A DNA stretch of 64,000 nt. Origin: Gymnorhina tibicen (taxonomy: Eukaryota > Chordata > Aves > Passeriformes > Artamidae). Position numbers and translations under genes: made by a program. The stretch spans positions 181,409 to 245,408 of the forward strand of contig VXAZ01002107.1 of the NCBI GenBank assembly GCA_013399875.1, read 5' to 3'. Each line of letters starts with the position of its first letter. Within the stretch, counting starts at the first letter, position 1. The notes under the pieces were generated by a model. The model worked only from the letters and a program-made list of their open reading frames with translations. It did no database searches and had not been told where the DNA came from. This document shows, one piece after another, positions 23,623 through 36,981 of the stretch.

Positions 23623-26600
23623 CTGCAAATATATCAGGACATTAACAACGTCATTCAAGACTTCGAATGCTGCAGCAATAAAGCCAGTTCAATGTGTAAT
23701 TTTATGAAGAGATTCTCTCTTCAGGTCTCAAAATGTGTATGTCTCTGCCAGTTCTGCTCTTCTTTGCAAATGAAATTTTTATCTTCACATCAATTTCTCC
23801 CACCGTCAGGTTTCAAAGAAGGATATTCAGTTATCTAAACACTGAAGCTGGTTTGGGCACTTGCCAGCTTCGAAGGCATCCTGTTCACTATCCACTGGAC
23901 TGCTTTGAAGGATGCCTTTCTTCTAAAATACTACAACCTTTAGAGGTACATTTTATTAATATTTTATTGGGTCTTTATTTCTAGAAGTTTCTTTAACCCT
24001 CCAGTGGCATCCAGAGGAAATTTTGTGGCAGGGATGAGGTAAATTAAAAGCAACTATCAGAAGGGAAGGGTTATTTTTGCTGGTGAAATCAGCAGATGCC
24101 TCTGTCAGGAAGCTGCGGATTCCAGGAAGGACAGTTGCTTTGCATCAAGCAGGAATACTATGTTTCCTTAGACAGCACGTTTTAATCCCTGGGCAGTGGT
24201 CACGAGAGATGCCAGGGGACAATAACGGGTAATGCTCAGGACGCTTCTGGTCTGGCCCAGAGGAGGTGCAGCATCCTGGGGCCATGGGAGGCAAAACCTC
24301 CTCATTTTCCCTTTTAGCTGAAGATAAAGAAGCAACAGCATGTTGCAGCCCCAAGGCGTGCACAAACAGGAGCTCCAGAAACACAGGCAGTCACCTCACA
24401 ACATGGACACAACCGAGAGTACATCTATTGCAAGGCTGGCAAGGGAACTCTTCGAGCCAATCTACCAACCTTCCCAGCAAACCTCGCCCTGCAAATGAGC
24501 CGTAGCTGCTTTCCAGACTCAGCTACCTGAGGCGCCCAGTCCCGAGGATTTACGTTTGCCTCGCGTTCTGCCCTCTGCGACTCAGAAGAGCTGCTGTGAA
24601 AGTATCTCTGCTCACAATCTGTAGCCCACGTGGAAATAGGAGCTGTCAGAACCGTCTGCAGGGAAAACATGCCTGCTCACATTTCACCGGGCTTCGCTCA
24701 TTCCTGTTGAGTCACTGCTCCTTTGGGCACTGCTCTGCACCAACGTGTTTGCTCTGTCAGCAGCTGAAAGGAAGGCACGGGTAGGTTCCTCCGGTGCTGG
24801 GTGATCCAAGCCTGGAGTTTTACTTACAGAGTGCAATATTTCTTCATTAAGAGCACTGTGATATCCTGACGCCAGCAAGGTAACAGTTGCTGAACTAAGT
24901 CACAGCTGACAGGAAATTTTCATCTTTTGCCTAAGACATGGTTTTTCTTTATTTTAGACATAGTTTTTCACTATGATGTCTTTCATGACATCAGTGTGGA
25001 TATTATCTAAAGAATGGAGTAGGAACATCAGAAGATGCAGAGGTCAAAGTGTGTTTTGATGGTTGAATACAAAGTTTGGAGTTAAGAGCTGAAATCATCT
25101 TCTCAGGAATTGTTTGCCTGGGAAATATCTGACAAGTGAAAAATTACCATAGATGACTGATAGACTTGGTCCAGCGTAGATTAACTTTATGAAATTCATA
25201 TGAATAATTTGTTTTTGTAATTTTAGATTTCACCTAAATCTCTGCCACTATGCAAAAAACCCGAATGATAAAAACGCTCAGGAGCATGACAGAGGACTAT
25301 TTTGCTATCAGTTTTTAAGATAAAAAATATTAAAATATGTGAACTAACATGAGCTTAAGCCCAGTAACATACAACAGAAAATGGCAATGGTTACTAGCTA
25401 GAAACAGAATTTTCAGTAGTAAAATAACATCTTCTTTCTTGTGACCCTGTCTAGCAGCCTCTGCTGTGAACAGAACTATTGATCCAGGGAGGGTGTATTG
25501 CTCAGAAGCTGGAATTCAGCCTCCCTGTGTGCAGGCAGCTCTGCTCCAAGCCTGCTGCCCAGCAAGGCTCCAGCCAAGTGGAGATGACCTTGCAGTTCAC
25601 AGTCTCTGTGTTTTCTGGTAGATAAGCCCAGGGCCAGCCCAGGCACTGATTTCCTTTTTAGCTGCACATGTATAGGGGCTTTCTTCTGCATCATTTCGAA
25701 AATGTGGTTCCTCTCTCTCACATTGATCCAGATTTCAGGCCAGCTTTCACTTGCCTTTCAACCTTCTTGTCATCTGCAGCTGAGTCATCTCCCATGTTTC
25801 CTGTAGTCTGGATTAATTCCTTCTTTGGCAGATGGGATTTCCACTCCCACTCTTCCTCCACAGACTCCTTGAGCAAGTCATCTTGCTTTTCTGCCTCATC
25901 TTTTCCATCTCTAACAGAGGAATCAGGACACTTTCCTTCCTTGGACCAATTTTGAGAACAAATCCCCTTCTGTCTATAGAATACTGTGATGACTGCCACT
26001 GAAAACTGCATAATCAGTGTAATCCGTAGTGTGCTTTCACAAGGATATCCATGAATAAAGAAATGCATTGTATCCCTCTTCCCAGCTAACTACACCCTAG
26101 GAATGGAGAATTACAGTCACATCAAAATTATAGCACAGGTGCTAAAGGTCAGGTATCAACTGTACCACAGACAGGGGCAGTGTGGCAGGAAAAGGGCAAA
26201 AATTGTGGTCTCCACATGGAGCTGAGGATTTGTGGGGCTTAACCTGAGCCCACAGAGAAGGAGGAGGAAGAGAAGATGCTAAATGAACCAAGACATCTGG
26301 TTTCTGGGACCAGAAGCAACAGTGATGGAGAATAAAGCTTGGAGGCGCTTTTAGTACCTCATTCAGGAACCAACCTGAGATTTTAGTAGACAGCTCTATA
26401 AGTGCCCTTCCTCCACAGCCCTGGTCACACTATGGTGACAGAAAACAATCTCCCGGGGAAATCCACAGAGCTGTAGAGTGCTGAAGTTAATGAAAACATC
26501 ATCCAGCTCTCCACCTGGCACTTGCACTGTGCCAATATTGACCAAATCACTGATGGTGTTAAATAGACTCCCTTTCATTTGAAATGCAAACAGGTAAATA

Positions 26601-27960
26601 TTAATGCTACCTCTAATAAGACTTTGAGAATGCACACACCAACCTCTGCTCGTTACCCTTAGGCATGGCCTAGAGCGTACAGAGCAATGGAGAGGATGTG
26701 CTCTGTCTCAGCTATCTTAGACCCAACTGGAAGAAACCTAAAGGCAGAAACAGCTCCCAGCTTATGCTGGACACAAGCTCATGCATTGGAAATGATACCA
26801 GGATGCTCTGTATTAATGTTTCATCTGTATTTTCTGAGCTCAGAGTGAGGTCTGAACAGCTCTCCCTGCAGTGATGGGTGTGTGAGGACACTGCAGGATG
26901 GATGTGCCTGAGGAACCTCCCCGTCCCTCCCTGTGGTGAATGGGACCAAAGGACACCTGAACTCCCTTGGCTTCCAGGGATGTTTTAAATTATTTTCACC
27001 AAACCAAAGAGGACACAGCCCTGCACACTCCTTGTATACATTCTCTGGTATGAGTATGGACTCCCTCTTTGGAGAGTAAATAAAATATTTACAGTCTGTA
27101 AATCTAGGAAAATTCTCTTTCAGCAGCAGATCAACTTCCCTGGCCTGCTGCAGGGCAAATTGAGTACCTGTCTCCAACTCATCTCCTAGCCTACAAGATT
27201 TATGTATTTTTAGAGCATCTTGGAAAAGATTTTGTGATTTACATATGATTTTTTTGCCAGAGAGGATACTGAGGGCTTCTCCTACAATACAAATTATATT
27301 CTGTAACTATTGTTATGAGAGTCTTTTGTAACTCAGCTTTGTAGGACGCAGACTTTCTTTTGTTAGCTTCATTTATGTCTGCTGTGTTTTATGGGCTCTG
27401 CACCACTTACATTTCTGAATCATTTGCATTATTCCTCATGCCCTTTTGGCTGAGAGGAGTGCTGGGTTTTACGCAGCACTTTACTAGCAGGACATGCATG
27501 TTGAAACAAATCGCAATGTTTGGGATTTGTATCTTCAAAGTGCTCTTCAAATACAGCCAAATACAGCTTTGCACCATTGGGTTGAGGAACCAAGTTTCTT
27601 CCTGTTTCACTGGAAAGCAAGTGGCTGAAGCAACGCTGTGTCCCCATGAACCCAGAACACGCCCAGGTGGGACGTCAGTGCTGGCCCCCACCATGCTGAG
27701 GGAAGAGCAGGCTCCTTTTATTTTGGAAATGGTTAGTCACGTTCAAAAGAGCCCTAATGCTATTTTGAACCATAGAAACACAACCTTTGGTGTGTTTCCA
27801 TGCAGTCTCAGAAGTTATTGGGCTGATTTTCTCCCTGTCCAACACCGCGGAGTTGGGCGAGGCTGAACCTCCTCCAGTGCTTCTTTGGTTGCACACACGA
27901 ATACATAATGAGACTATGTGTAGTGTGCAGGCTCCTGTCTGGTCACAGTATAGAAAACAT

Positions 27961-27982
27961 AGATAACACTTAGATAACACTT
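27961..27982. repeat. 11-bp perfect tandem duplication
   Basis: AGATAACACTT is present twice head to tail with no substitutions. Confidence 0.95.
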
Positions 27983-30900
27983 AATCCAAATGGAATAAAT
28001 TAAGTGGAATAAGATTAATGGGGGCAGCTATTTTCCAAAAGGAAGTATAGGAGCGCAGGTGGTTGCATAGATGAGTCAAGTAGTCTCGTTCCCCAGCTAC
28101 TGGAACGTGTCTTAGGACATTTAGGAGCTTGATTTGGTCCTCATTGAAAGGAAAGCAGAAAAACAGTCATCCTCTGCTTTTTGATAACTAGAATGTGCTC
28201 AAACTCTTAGTTACTCTGTTTTTTCCTTCATTTAACTGCTCCACCACCAGCTAAAGTCACAAACGTGGGCGTCTGGTAAAGAGTACAAATAGGTCAGGCT
28301 TTTTTTCTGCCCATGAAACGAACTAATGAAATATGAGTTCCTGCTCATCCAGACACCTCAAAGCCTGACATGGAATAGGCCAGCCTGAGGAAGATGTTTG
28401 AGGACAGACTGGCACCTGCGGAAGACACCAAATGCCGTGGCCACTGCTGACAGATGCCTTCGGACCCCCCATTTTTCAGCCAGTCCTTACATTTCAGATT
28501 TAATCAGGCTTTTCACACAGCTCAAACATATCTGGGGAAAGGAGTTGCAGAGATGCACAAGGAACCCCCATGAGAAAGGTTTCGAACAAAACTGAGGGGA
28601 GAGTGTTCTTCCATTTGTGAAAGGCTTTGCTGGACGGACACTGGGTACTGAGAACTGCCTTCCACTTTTTGGTCGAGAGCAGAAGTCACAAATAGCACGA
28701 GCTGTAGGTTCAGGTTTGCCCCACACCTTTGCAATGCCAAAAGCAGATCACAGGGGCGAGCGTAGCCCCAAGGCCACCAAGGGAGGAAGTAGCACTTTGC
28801 ATTTCCTTACCATAGTTGTGCAAAGGTGGGAAATCTCCCTTTACCATTGCACAAATGATGAAAATCGAGGGTTTTTAAAAACCATATGAAGTGTTCCACC
28901 TCTGAACATTAACAGAGGCTTGTTTAAGGATCTTCTAAGTGTTTTCTCTCAATCTGGTTCAATCCAACTTTTCTTTAGCATCGCACCTAGGCCTCTGAGT
29001 CACAGCAAGCTCCAGAGACCGGCAGTTCTTTCCCTCTTCAAAAAGCACACATGCACACAGAGACTCAAAACAAACAACAAACCGGTAACAGATGTTTGCA
29101 TGGTCTCAGGCACAGCATACCATAAAAAATGACACTGCCACTGTCCTTGGAGGTAGGTTAATATTTAGTTTGGTTAACAGTTTCTTCGGACTCCCAGGGC
29201 AAGAGTAACCTTAGGGAAGATGCCTCCATATTTTTTTGAAGCCTGGAGCACCCCATCCCACCAGCAGCAGCCTGCAGATGCCATTGGAGCTGATGCAGAA
29301 AGGTTGCAGCTTTCCTTTCTTCTCCTGTAGCACTGTCGGTAAGACTTTCAGCTCTTACCCCCACCCAGAAAAAGCTGCATTTTCTCTATATTTAGCTGGA
29401 TCACCTGGGTGGGTATTAATACATAGCCATGTGCCCAACTCCTGCCTCTCCTGTGGCTCAGCAATTTAGGGAAGCTGTTAGTGACCCTCAGCTGGTTTTG
29501 TAAAACTGCAATTAACATGGACTGTCACAGGCTCAAACTGTGGAGGAAATGTCTGTCTCTTTTTTTCCTAAGGTCAGATTCCCTTCCAGTCCCTGTGGTC
29601 ACTGGTGACAGACATTCTTCTGGGTATCCATTGTTTTTTCGCCATGAAAAGCACCATTTGACCCACAGGCAGACGTGCATCTCTCCTCCTTGCAGAGGTT
29701 TGTTTTCTGATGGGGGTGACAGGAGATGGGCACCCTGCTCAACCCATTTGGGACCCTGCACAGGGATAAGGAACACCAGTAGATTTTCTGTGCAGTTCTT
29801 CAGAGACAGGTTGTACCAAAGCAGACTCAGGGAGAGTTGGGCAAGACATTCAGCCTTCTCCACATCATCCTGTGGACCTGTTCTGGCTTTCCCCTCACCT
29901 CTCCTTGTACTTCAGCAACAGAAGAAGCTGGTGAGAAGACCCCACTTCACAGAGGTCTTTGCACTTTAAAAAAAGAAATATAGTTAAATTTTGTGATAAC
30001 AAATAAAACGGAACTGCATTTTGCTACTGCCCTTCTCTGGCTTGAGAGTGGCCAGAATGTTTTCATACCATTTTTAACCAAACAGCCTCTCCACAGCCTC
30101 TCACTGGGATGTATAAATTTTTGAACTGGACATTGAATCTGAATTTCTAGGTCCATAATAGTCTCCATTGTCCAGACATTATGATGGAAAGCTCATTTTT
30201 TCATTCTGCTTAAACATACGTAAATAACAGCCAAACAATATGTCGTATTTTAACATATTTCAATGGAAACACTAATTCTGACCTGTCCCCAAACCAGCTA
30301 AACTTACCTGGAGTGAACTCCTACGTGATTTGCAACTTGTAATCACCTTGAGTGTCTATTATGACTTTGTGGAAGACTTGCCTTTTAATGCTTCCTGTTG
30401 CCATCCCAGTTCCTCTCTCTATGTTTAACCTACAGAGATGATTAAGACGAAACTGTTGGCAATACTGTCCCTGCCTTTTTGGAAGGAAAATCCTTCTTTC
30501 TACTAACATTTTGCTTCTTCCTCCCAGAATGACCCTTTTGAGCAGCCTAGGGAGCAAGGGAGTTTGTTTTGATAATGAACTGAAAACCCTTTTTTCAGTA
30601 GTTACTGCTGAAGTGGGAGCATTTCCACAGATCTGCAAGTTGAAAATGACAAGGAGGAAGAAGGACAGATAGACACTAAAAACGTAGGAGAGCAAGAAAG
30701 GCAAGACTTTTGATGTGTTTATTGAGAGGAAGCTCCCAAGAATGATGAGGAAATTACTGTCCTCCTCAACACCATCAAATTGCCCCCAAAGGGTGGATCC
30801 ACCTTACATGGCTTAGACATCAGGACGTAGGTGCCTGTGCTTGTGCCAGTTATCCCAGCAAAACGCAAGCCTCTGGAAGGTCATTCATTTCATTTCAACA

Positions 30901-31781
30901 CAAACCAGCCTTTGGAGGTCTTTATTTCCCTTCACTGACTCTAAAGGGATCCATGGAGGACTTGCTGTCAGACACGTGACTCTGAGATGTCAGGAGAAGG
31001 CAGACAAATCCTAACCCACAGCTCTGTATCATCAGCTATATGTAAAAGTTACAATGAAAATGCATTTGTGATTAATCACATATCCTTACAAGTTGTGAAA
31101 TTCCATGTAATAGTTCCCTTATGAACCATAACACACACTTCCTGTCAGTTTAATGTTTTCTGTAAAGGTGCGCAGCAACAATTGCTCCAGAAGAGCTCAG
31201 TGTTTTGGACCAAGTTACAGTTTCTAAGGGAATCATAACTTTGCCTTGATTTGAATGCAATTAAATTCTCTGCCATAATAGCAGCATAATGACAAGAATA
31301 CTTTTTCTTTATTTCCTCAGCTTGGAAATTAAAAGGGAATAACACACATTGGTGCAGAAGGAAAGAGACCTTCAATTCCATACAGACAGCAGTATTCTCA
31401 AGTCAGTGTGTTCTCCTTTCTGGTACGAAAAGAGATGCAAGAAAAACCAATTATATATTTCTTTTTAATGCCCGCTTCCAGTGCATGAAAAGCAGGAAGT
31501 TGTGCCAGCAGTTAGGACATGGACTCTTAGCCATGGCTTCCAGCTTTTCTTCGCAGCCCCTTCTGGGCTTTAGGCTACTTATTGAATCCCTGTTTGCCTG
31601 CCTGAGATGTTGAGACCTGAGACTTGATCTGATAAAAACTATGTACAAGTCTAAGTTTGCACATGGCACACAGTCCCTTGCTGTGATGCTGATAAATGCC
31701 CTGGGTAGAGCACAAATTATGACTTCACCCATGCCAGTTCTACTGCTCGAAGCTATCCTTCAGCTAGTTGTGAACTTAGAA

Positions 31782-31826
31782 TGTTGTTTGTTGGTTTCTT
31801 GTTTGTTTGTTTGGGGTTTTTTTTGT
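31782..31826. repeat. GTTT-rich simple repeat
   Basis: Imperfect (GTTT)n running into a T8 tract. Confidence 0.85.
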
Positions 31827-32856
31827 GCATAAAATACATGAAAAAATCCCCAAATTCTTCATTACTCTTATAGTCACCAGTTTTCACTTTATGTTCTTGC
31901 AAGCAGTGTTTTTATGGGCCCCTGAAAGACTGATTTACATAAAATTTAACAGTGTTTGTCTTCTAATGTATGAGATACAGTAGAGATCTCATCACAACAA
32001 GTAAACTGCTGTTATTGTATTCTGGCACCCTGCCAAGGAACCATTACATGGCCACTCTTATCTCCTATCACACCAACGCAACCTTTCCCCAAATAACCAG
32101 ACAGCAAAGTGCTGCGTGAAGGATGGCTTCCCAGTAACCCTTCCCATTGTAGCCAAGGCCTTAGCAGGTTCCCTTGAGGCATTTGGCACAGGAGCACATC
32201 CACATGGATATGGTCTGTCATCACCAGCAGCCTATAGGGGTTGGTAGTGCAGAGCCCAAAGTAGTGCTGCACAGAGGGTCTCTGGGTGGGACAGGTTCTC
32301 TTTTTGTCACTTAAAACTCTAACTTAAAACTAGGCTTTAACTTAAAACTGTGTGTATTCCTGAGGGAGGTGAGGAGTGGGAGTGGTTCTGTGCTTTGCAA
32401 ACATCTGTGCCAGAGAAGAAATCACCAGTGAGCAGTGTCCCTCCCAAAAGGAGATGCCCACCTTTCCCCAGGAGGAGGTAGAACTGCTCACACAAGTGTT
32501 CTCTGTATAATTTAGTGTCAGAACGAGCTGTGTTAAAGCATAAGAGGCTTAAAGGGAAAGTCATGCAAGCCTACCTGGTACTGAGAAACAAATGTGCAGC
32601 CTAGAAGGAAATGTTCTTGGCTTTTTTGGTGCTAACTCAGTAACGAGCGTAACTCAGCCTGTGCTTTGGATCCAATTCTGCACTTTGAAAGCCAGAGGGA
32701 CCTTCTGCTGGTGACCTGAACAGGACCACAGTATCCAATCCTCACGTGCCACTCCTTCCCTGGGTTTTCAGACCCAGGCCTGTCCAGAGAAGTGGCATAA
32801 TAAAGGGGGTAGGGGTTCTGGCAAACTGGACCTTCAGGCACACAAACAAAAGTTGA

Positions 32857-32933
32857 TCTTGGGAGTTGGATTTGATGATCCTTGTGGGCCCCTTCCAACT
32901 CAGGGTATTGTATGATTCTGTGATTCTGTGATC
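32857..32933 (+). mobile_element. CR1: CR1 LINE extreme 3' end with octamer tail
   Basis: Only about 75 bases, but diagnostic: 'gagttggatttgatgatcc', 'gtgggccccttccaactcag', then 'tgattctgtgattctgtga', the octamer array at which CR1 elements end. Severe 5' truncation. Confidence 0.95.
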
Positions 32934-35900
32934 TTCGCTGATTTATCTTATTATAGCACAGGCACATGGCCTATGATTCCGGTCCCAGCAAGAGGCATAC
33001 TTCAGGCTAAAACCCCAGTGTACTAACTTTGGCAGTATCTGTGCTGAACCCAAATGTTGAACAGTTCACAGTTAAAGTTCCTGCTTATTCTTTCCTTTCT
33101 CAGCCCTTGCCTGAAATTAACAGACAGCTTTGCTAAACTGTTAATCTGGAATTAGGACCTCAGGATTGGATGCTCTGCCATGGATCTTTTCTTCTTGTTT
33201 ATACAGCTTCCAAAATGTGGGTGGCTTATTGGAGGGCTTATCTACCTATTTTGTCTTATCTTCCCTAATTGCAAGATCAGGTATAAAGAGAATAATTGCA
33301 TTTGCAGAGTAAATAAACAAACACTGCACATAGAACTGGGATCGGTAAAGATTGCCCAAAAATTCCCAGGTGTATCTGTAGGTTTCTCCTACAGATGGGC
33401 TTGCTTTGTGTCCCAGGGTTTTGACGTTGGCCCTGTTCTATGATGATGAAGTTGTGAAACAGAAAACTCTGGAGAATTATGCAGCATTAAGCGACACAGG
33501 ATAATCTTTGACTCTTTTTAAATATTTCATTCTCCTTTCTGCCCTCTGAATGGGTGTAGTGCTGGGTGAGGTGAATGGGAGCAGTTCATGCTTCCAAGGG
33601 CATTATTTATTCTGAGATAATTATTTATTGGTTAAAATGCATTCTCTCTTATATGCTCAGAATTTGCAATCCATGTTTTTCTTTATGGCAAATTAACATC
33701 CATTTCCATTTTCATAATGACAGTGAATGCAACGAGCAGGGCCAGACTGTGCAAAACAAACATCCACTAATTTGTAGTTGTTTAAATATGTAAAGCTAGT
33801 CTTTGGTGTTAATACACCATTAAAAAGGAACTGGGAAGTTCACATGTCTGTTCTTGTGTCGCTTGTCAAGCAGTAGAACAGCTCAGAAAGCAGCTTGTTG
33901 GTTTGCAGCATCAAACCCACCTCAACAATTTTGGCATCCTGTAAAAAATTTTGGTACCTGACATCTTCAAATTTTATAGGACATGGAAAATCCATGGGAG
34001 GAAACTGCATCTGCAGGGCTCGTGCCTTTCTGTGCCCTCTCTTCTTTCCCCAGCAGCACCAGCAATGTGGTCCACATGAGCCTGACTCCAATTCTCCAGC
34101 AGTCCTTGGGGATGGAGGAATGGCTTCATCACCCTGGCAGTCAGAGTCCACGCACAGTGACCATATTTTCCAACCCTGGGGATTATGTTTACAAAAATCT
34201 TTGAATATCAGCACAGTAAGGAAATAGTTCAATGTTTTGGGACTACAAACCTTAAAGGGAAAATGAATTTGTCATTGTGGGGTTTACTTTAGCCAGGAAC
34301 AAAGTGATAACAATTAATCAAAATCCTTAAACTGTTCCTGGCAGCAGCTTGTGCAGCATTTTAGTTCTTCTTCTGAACTCCTGTTAATTGGGAAAAATGT
34401 GCAGCAATTTCACCTATTTTTCTATGAGGCGAGCCATGACTGCTCTCATTTCTCTCATTTCTGAAGTGAGGAGCTTCACTAAAGTATCAGGAAATCACCA
34501 GTGCCTTTCAGAAAATAAAACAGGGTAACTTAGGCATTTGAAACAGTTTTCTACTTGAAACATAGTTGTGCTGATAGCAGCTACCTGATTCAAGTAATGG
34601 TCTATTTTTTACCCATAACAAGTAGGACACAGGTACAATACAAATACTTTTGGTATAGACAAGTGAACTGCATTCCCATTTTTAGGGGAAGACAGACAGA
34701 TCCTCATTAGCATTGCCGTATTGATATAACTGAGGCAACATGCGAGGCATGCACACACTGATTACACTGCAGTACTGTGATGAAAGCCAATTTTTTTTCC
34801 CCATAAATAGGCCAAATTGGTGTTTCTACACCACTGTTTTACCTGCTATCTTAAGAGGCTTGTTCTTTTCTTTTGGCACAGAGGTGGAGCTGCTTTCAAA
34901 AGAAAATGACCAGGTACAAGCCACTGACTTCCCACACTCAATTATATCCTCATCTTTCCTCTTTCCAAGAGTTTTGAGGGGCTTATTATTATAAAAATAA
35001 TGATAATTTTTTCTTTGCAAGTATTTGTCTCTGGCTACGTTTAGTCCATGACTTTCCCAGATCCAAGTCAATTCATTCCTGCAGCAGCAGGAGAACTGAA
35101 GCAGGAAAGCCAATTTCTGTTCTCATATACAAAAAAGTCAGGATGAAATTTGTCCTCTTCTTGCAGGAACAACCCCCAGCACCTGGTTTTGATATTAAAC
35201 CCATAATTTATTCTTGGGTTAATGAACTAATACCTGGTTTAAGCATCACTAGGCAGGGACAGAGCACCAGGAACAGCTGATGGGCGCTACTCTTAGTACC
35301 AAATATGTCCTAGATATCAGAAATTGTTTACACTGTTTATAATTTTTCAGCTTCTAAAAATAAGTCTCCAGTATGCACTGTCTCATCTCAGAAATGAGTA
35401 AAACAAACACCAGAAATCAAGGAAATAGCTATTTTCTGCTTTTAGACATATTGTTGACTACATGAGAATGGCAGACAAAGACTCCATCAACAAATTTGTG
35501 CACAAGGAAATGGATTTTCATGTAAATAATTATTATGAATGTTAACTAGCTGCAACATCACAAGGAAAACATCAGGGAGGTTTGTTTGTGGAGGCGAAAC
35601 AAAATATGTTTGCTTCGTGCTGTTCTTTTATGGTCATTTTTATTGGAAGCACAGTTTATAGAGGCATAGCAATCATATATGTTTCAGAGTAAAAGCACCA
35701 CATTTCTCTGGAAACAGTATCAGGCTCTCTGCAGAAAAAACAAAGTTGGCCAAACTTCATAGTTATCAACCTAGAGTTGAAAATACTCCGTCTTTTGGAA
35801 TGTCTTGATGTTGTTTATGTGCACTTTTCTGGTAGTGATTTCCAGTGCAGTGAAAAATAATTAATTGCTAGAAAGTTGAAGGCAGAAATGACTTCAAATG

Positions 35901-36344
35901 GGATCTTGCCAAGGATTTGGCAGTTATTTATTTCAACATTTTCATCATGGTGAAGGAAAAATGTCCTTAGATGAAAACTTATCTGCCTGGATTATTGGAT
36001 GATACTAAAACTGTAAGTGATGAAAAGGATGTAGGCTCGCTAGAGTCTTTCTAGTTCACATGGTAGCATTTCCTGGCAGGAACAGTCTGAGACAGCTCTT
36101 ATAACCCAATCTTCAAAGAGGCCTCACCTCCATCTCCAGTTCTTCAGTTGTTTCCATGAGAAACTCTGCCTCTGCAAACAGAAAAGCACGGGTTTCCAGT
36201 GAAACTTTGGGCGCATGGTGCCATAGAGCTGATAGGCATTGCATTCCTGGGAAAACAACTTCCGTGCTAAGGAAGAGAAGCACTCTGCTGTCCCCCTGTT
36301 GAGTCCGGGCAAGGACAGCAAAGGCATGGGGGCCTGTGTTTGAG
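32934..36344. other. No recognised gene
   Basis: Low-CpG sequence upstream of the CR1 cluster and CpG island. Contains AT-rich segments (34960-35010, 35520-35560). No named repeat, RNA gene or convincing exon was seen. Confidence 0.5.
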
Positions 36345-36450
36345 ATCCACATAAATATCTCAAAGCCAAGAAGATGGTGCCAGACTCTTTTCGGTGGTGC
36401 CCAGTGACAGGATGAGGAGCAATGGACAAAAACTAAAACACAAGAAGTTT
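36345..36450 (+). mobile_element. CR1: Outer CR1, left part (interrupted)
   Basis: 'ataaatatctcaaagccaag', 'gatggtgccagactctttt', 'ggtggtgcccagtgacagg' and 'aaaactaaaacacaagaag' match the sense CR1 3' region. The sequence breaks off at 'gaagttt' and the expected continuation reappears at 36751. Confidence 0.88.
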
Positions 36451-36750
36451 AACAACATGGAACCGTGGAATATCCAGAGCTGGAAGGACCCACATGGTCA
36501 TCAAGTCCAACTCCTGGCACAGACACCCCAACAGTCCCACCCTGTGCATCCCTGACAGCATTGTCTAAAGGCTCCTGGAGCTCTGGCAGCCTCGGTGCCC
36601 ATTCCCTGGGGAGCCTGGGCAGTGCCTCAGCACCCTCCGGGGGAAGAACCTTTCCCTGATCTCCAGCCTGACCCTGCCCTGGCCCAGCTCCAGCCATTCC
36701 CTGGGTCCTGTCCCTGTCACAGAGAGCAGAGATTGGAGCTGCTCCTCCAC
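36451..36750 (-). mobile_element. CR1: Inner CR1, 'ATATCC' subfamily, inserted in another CR1
   Basis: Reverse-complement CR1 3' end: 'gtggaatatccagagctgg', 'caccccaacagtcccaccct', 'ctcctggagctctggcagc', 'cattccctggggagcctggg' and 'ggaagaacctttccctgat', running to about 36750. It splits the flanking sense CR1, so it is the younger insertion. Confidence 0.92.
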
Positions 36751-36958
36751 TTCCATGGGGAAGAACTTCTTTCCGTGGACGGTGGCAGAACCCTGGAACA
36801 GCTGCCCAGGGAGGGTGTAGAGTCTCCAACTCTGAAATATCCCAAACCCACCTGGAAGTGTCCCTGTGTCACCTGCTCCGGGTGACCCTGCCTTGGTGGG
36901 GGGTTGGACTGGATCAACTCCAGAGGTCCCCCCTAACCCCATTGATTCCATGAGTCTG
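36751..36958 (+). mobile_element. CR1: Outer CR1, right part and 3' end
   Basis: Resumes exactly where the left part stopped: 'ggaagaacttctttccgtgg', 'accctggaacagctgccc', 'agtctccaactctgaaat', 'ggggttggactggatcaact', ending 'attgattccatgagtctgt'. Its 3' end abuts the CpG island. Confidence 0.92.
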
Positions 36959-36981
36959 TATTTGTGCATCTGTGACCTCAC

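Larger units (their letters stand above)
23623..32856. other. Long stretch without recognised genes
   Basis: About 9 kb with no CR1 piece I can identify, an unusually long interval compared with the rest of the window. It contains an 11-bp perfect tandem (27961-27982) and a GTTT-rich repeat (31782-31826). A purine-rich minus strand at 25718-25970 gives a long charged frame that I did not accept as coding. Confidence 0.5.

Noticed and set aside
25718..26068. Charged minus-strand frame (rich in E, K, D) around 25.7-26.0 kb
   Set aside because: The minus strand is purine-rich there, which by itself yields Glu/Lys/Arg codons. The acceptor at 25974 has no pyrimidine tract, and only a CAAT|GTGAGA donor supports it.
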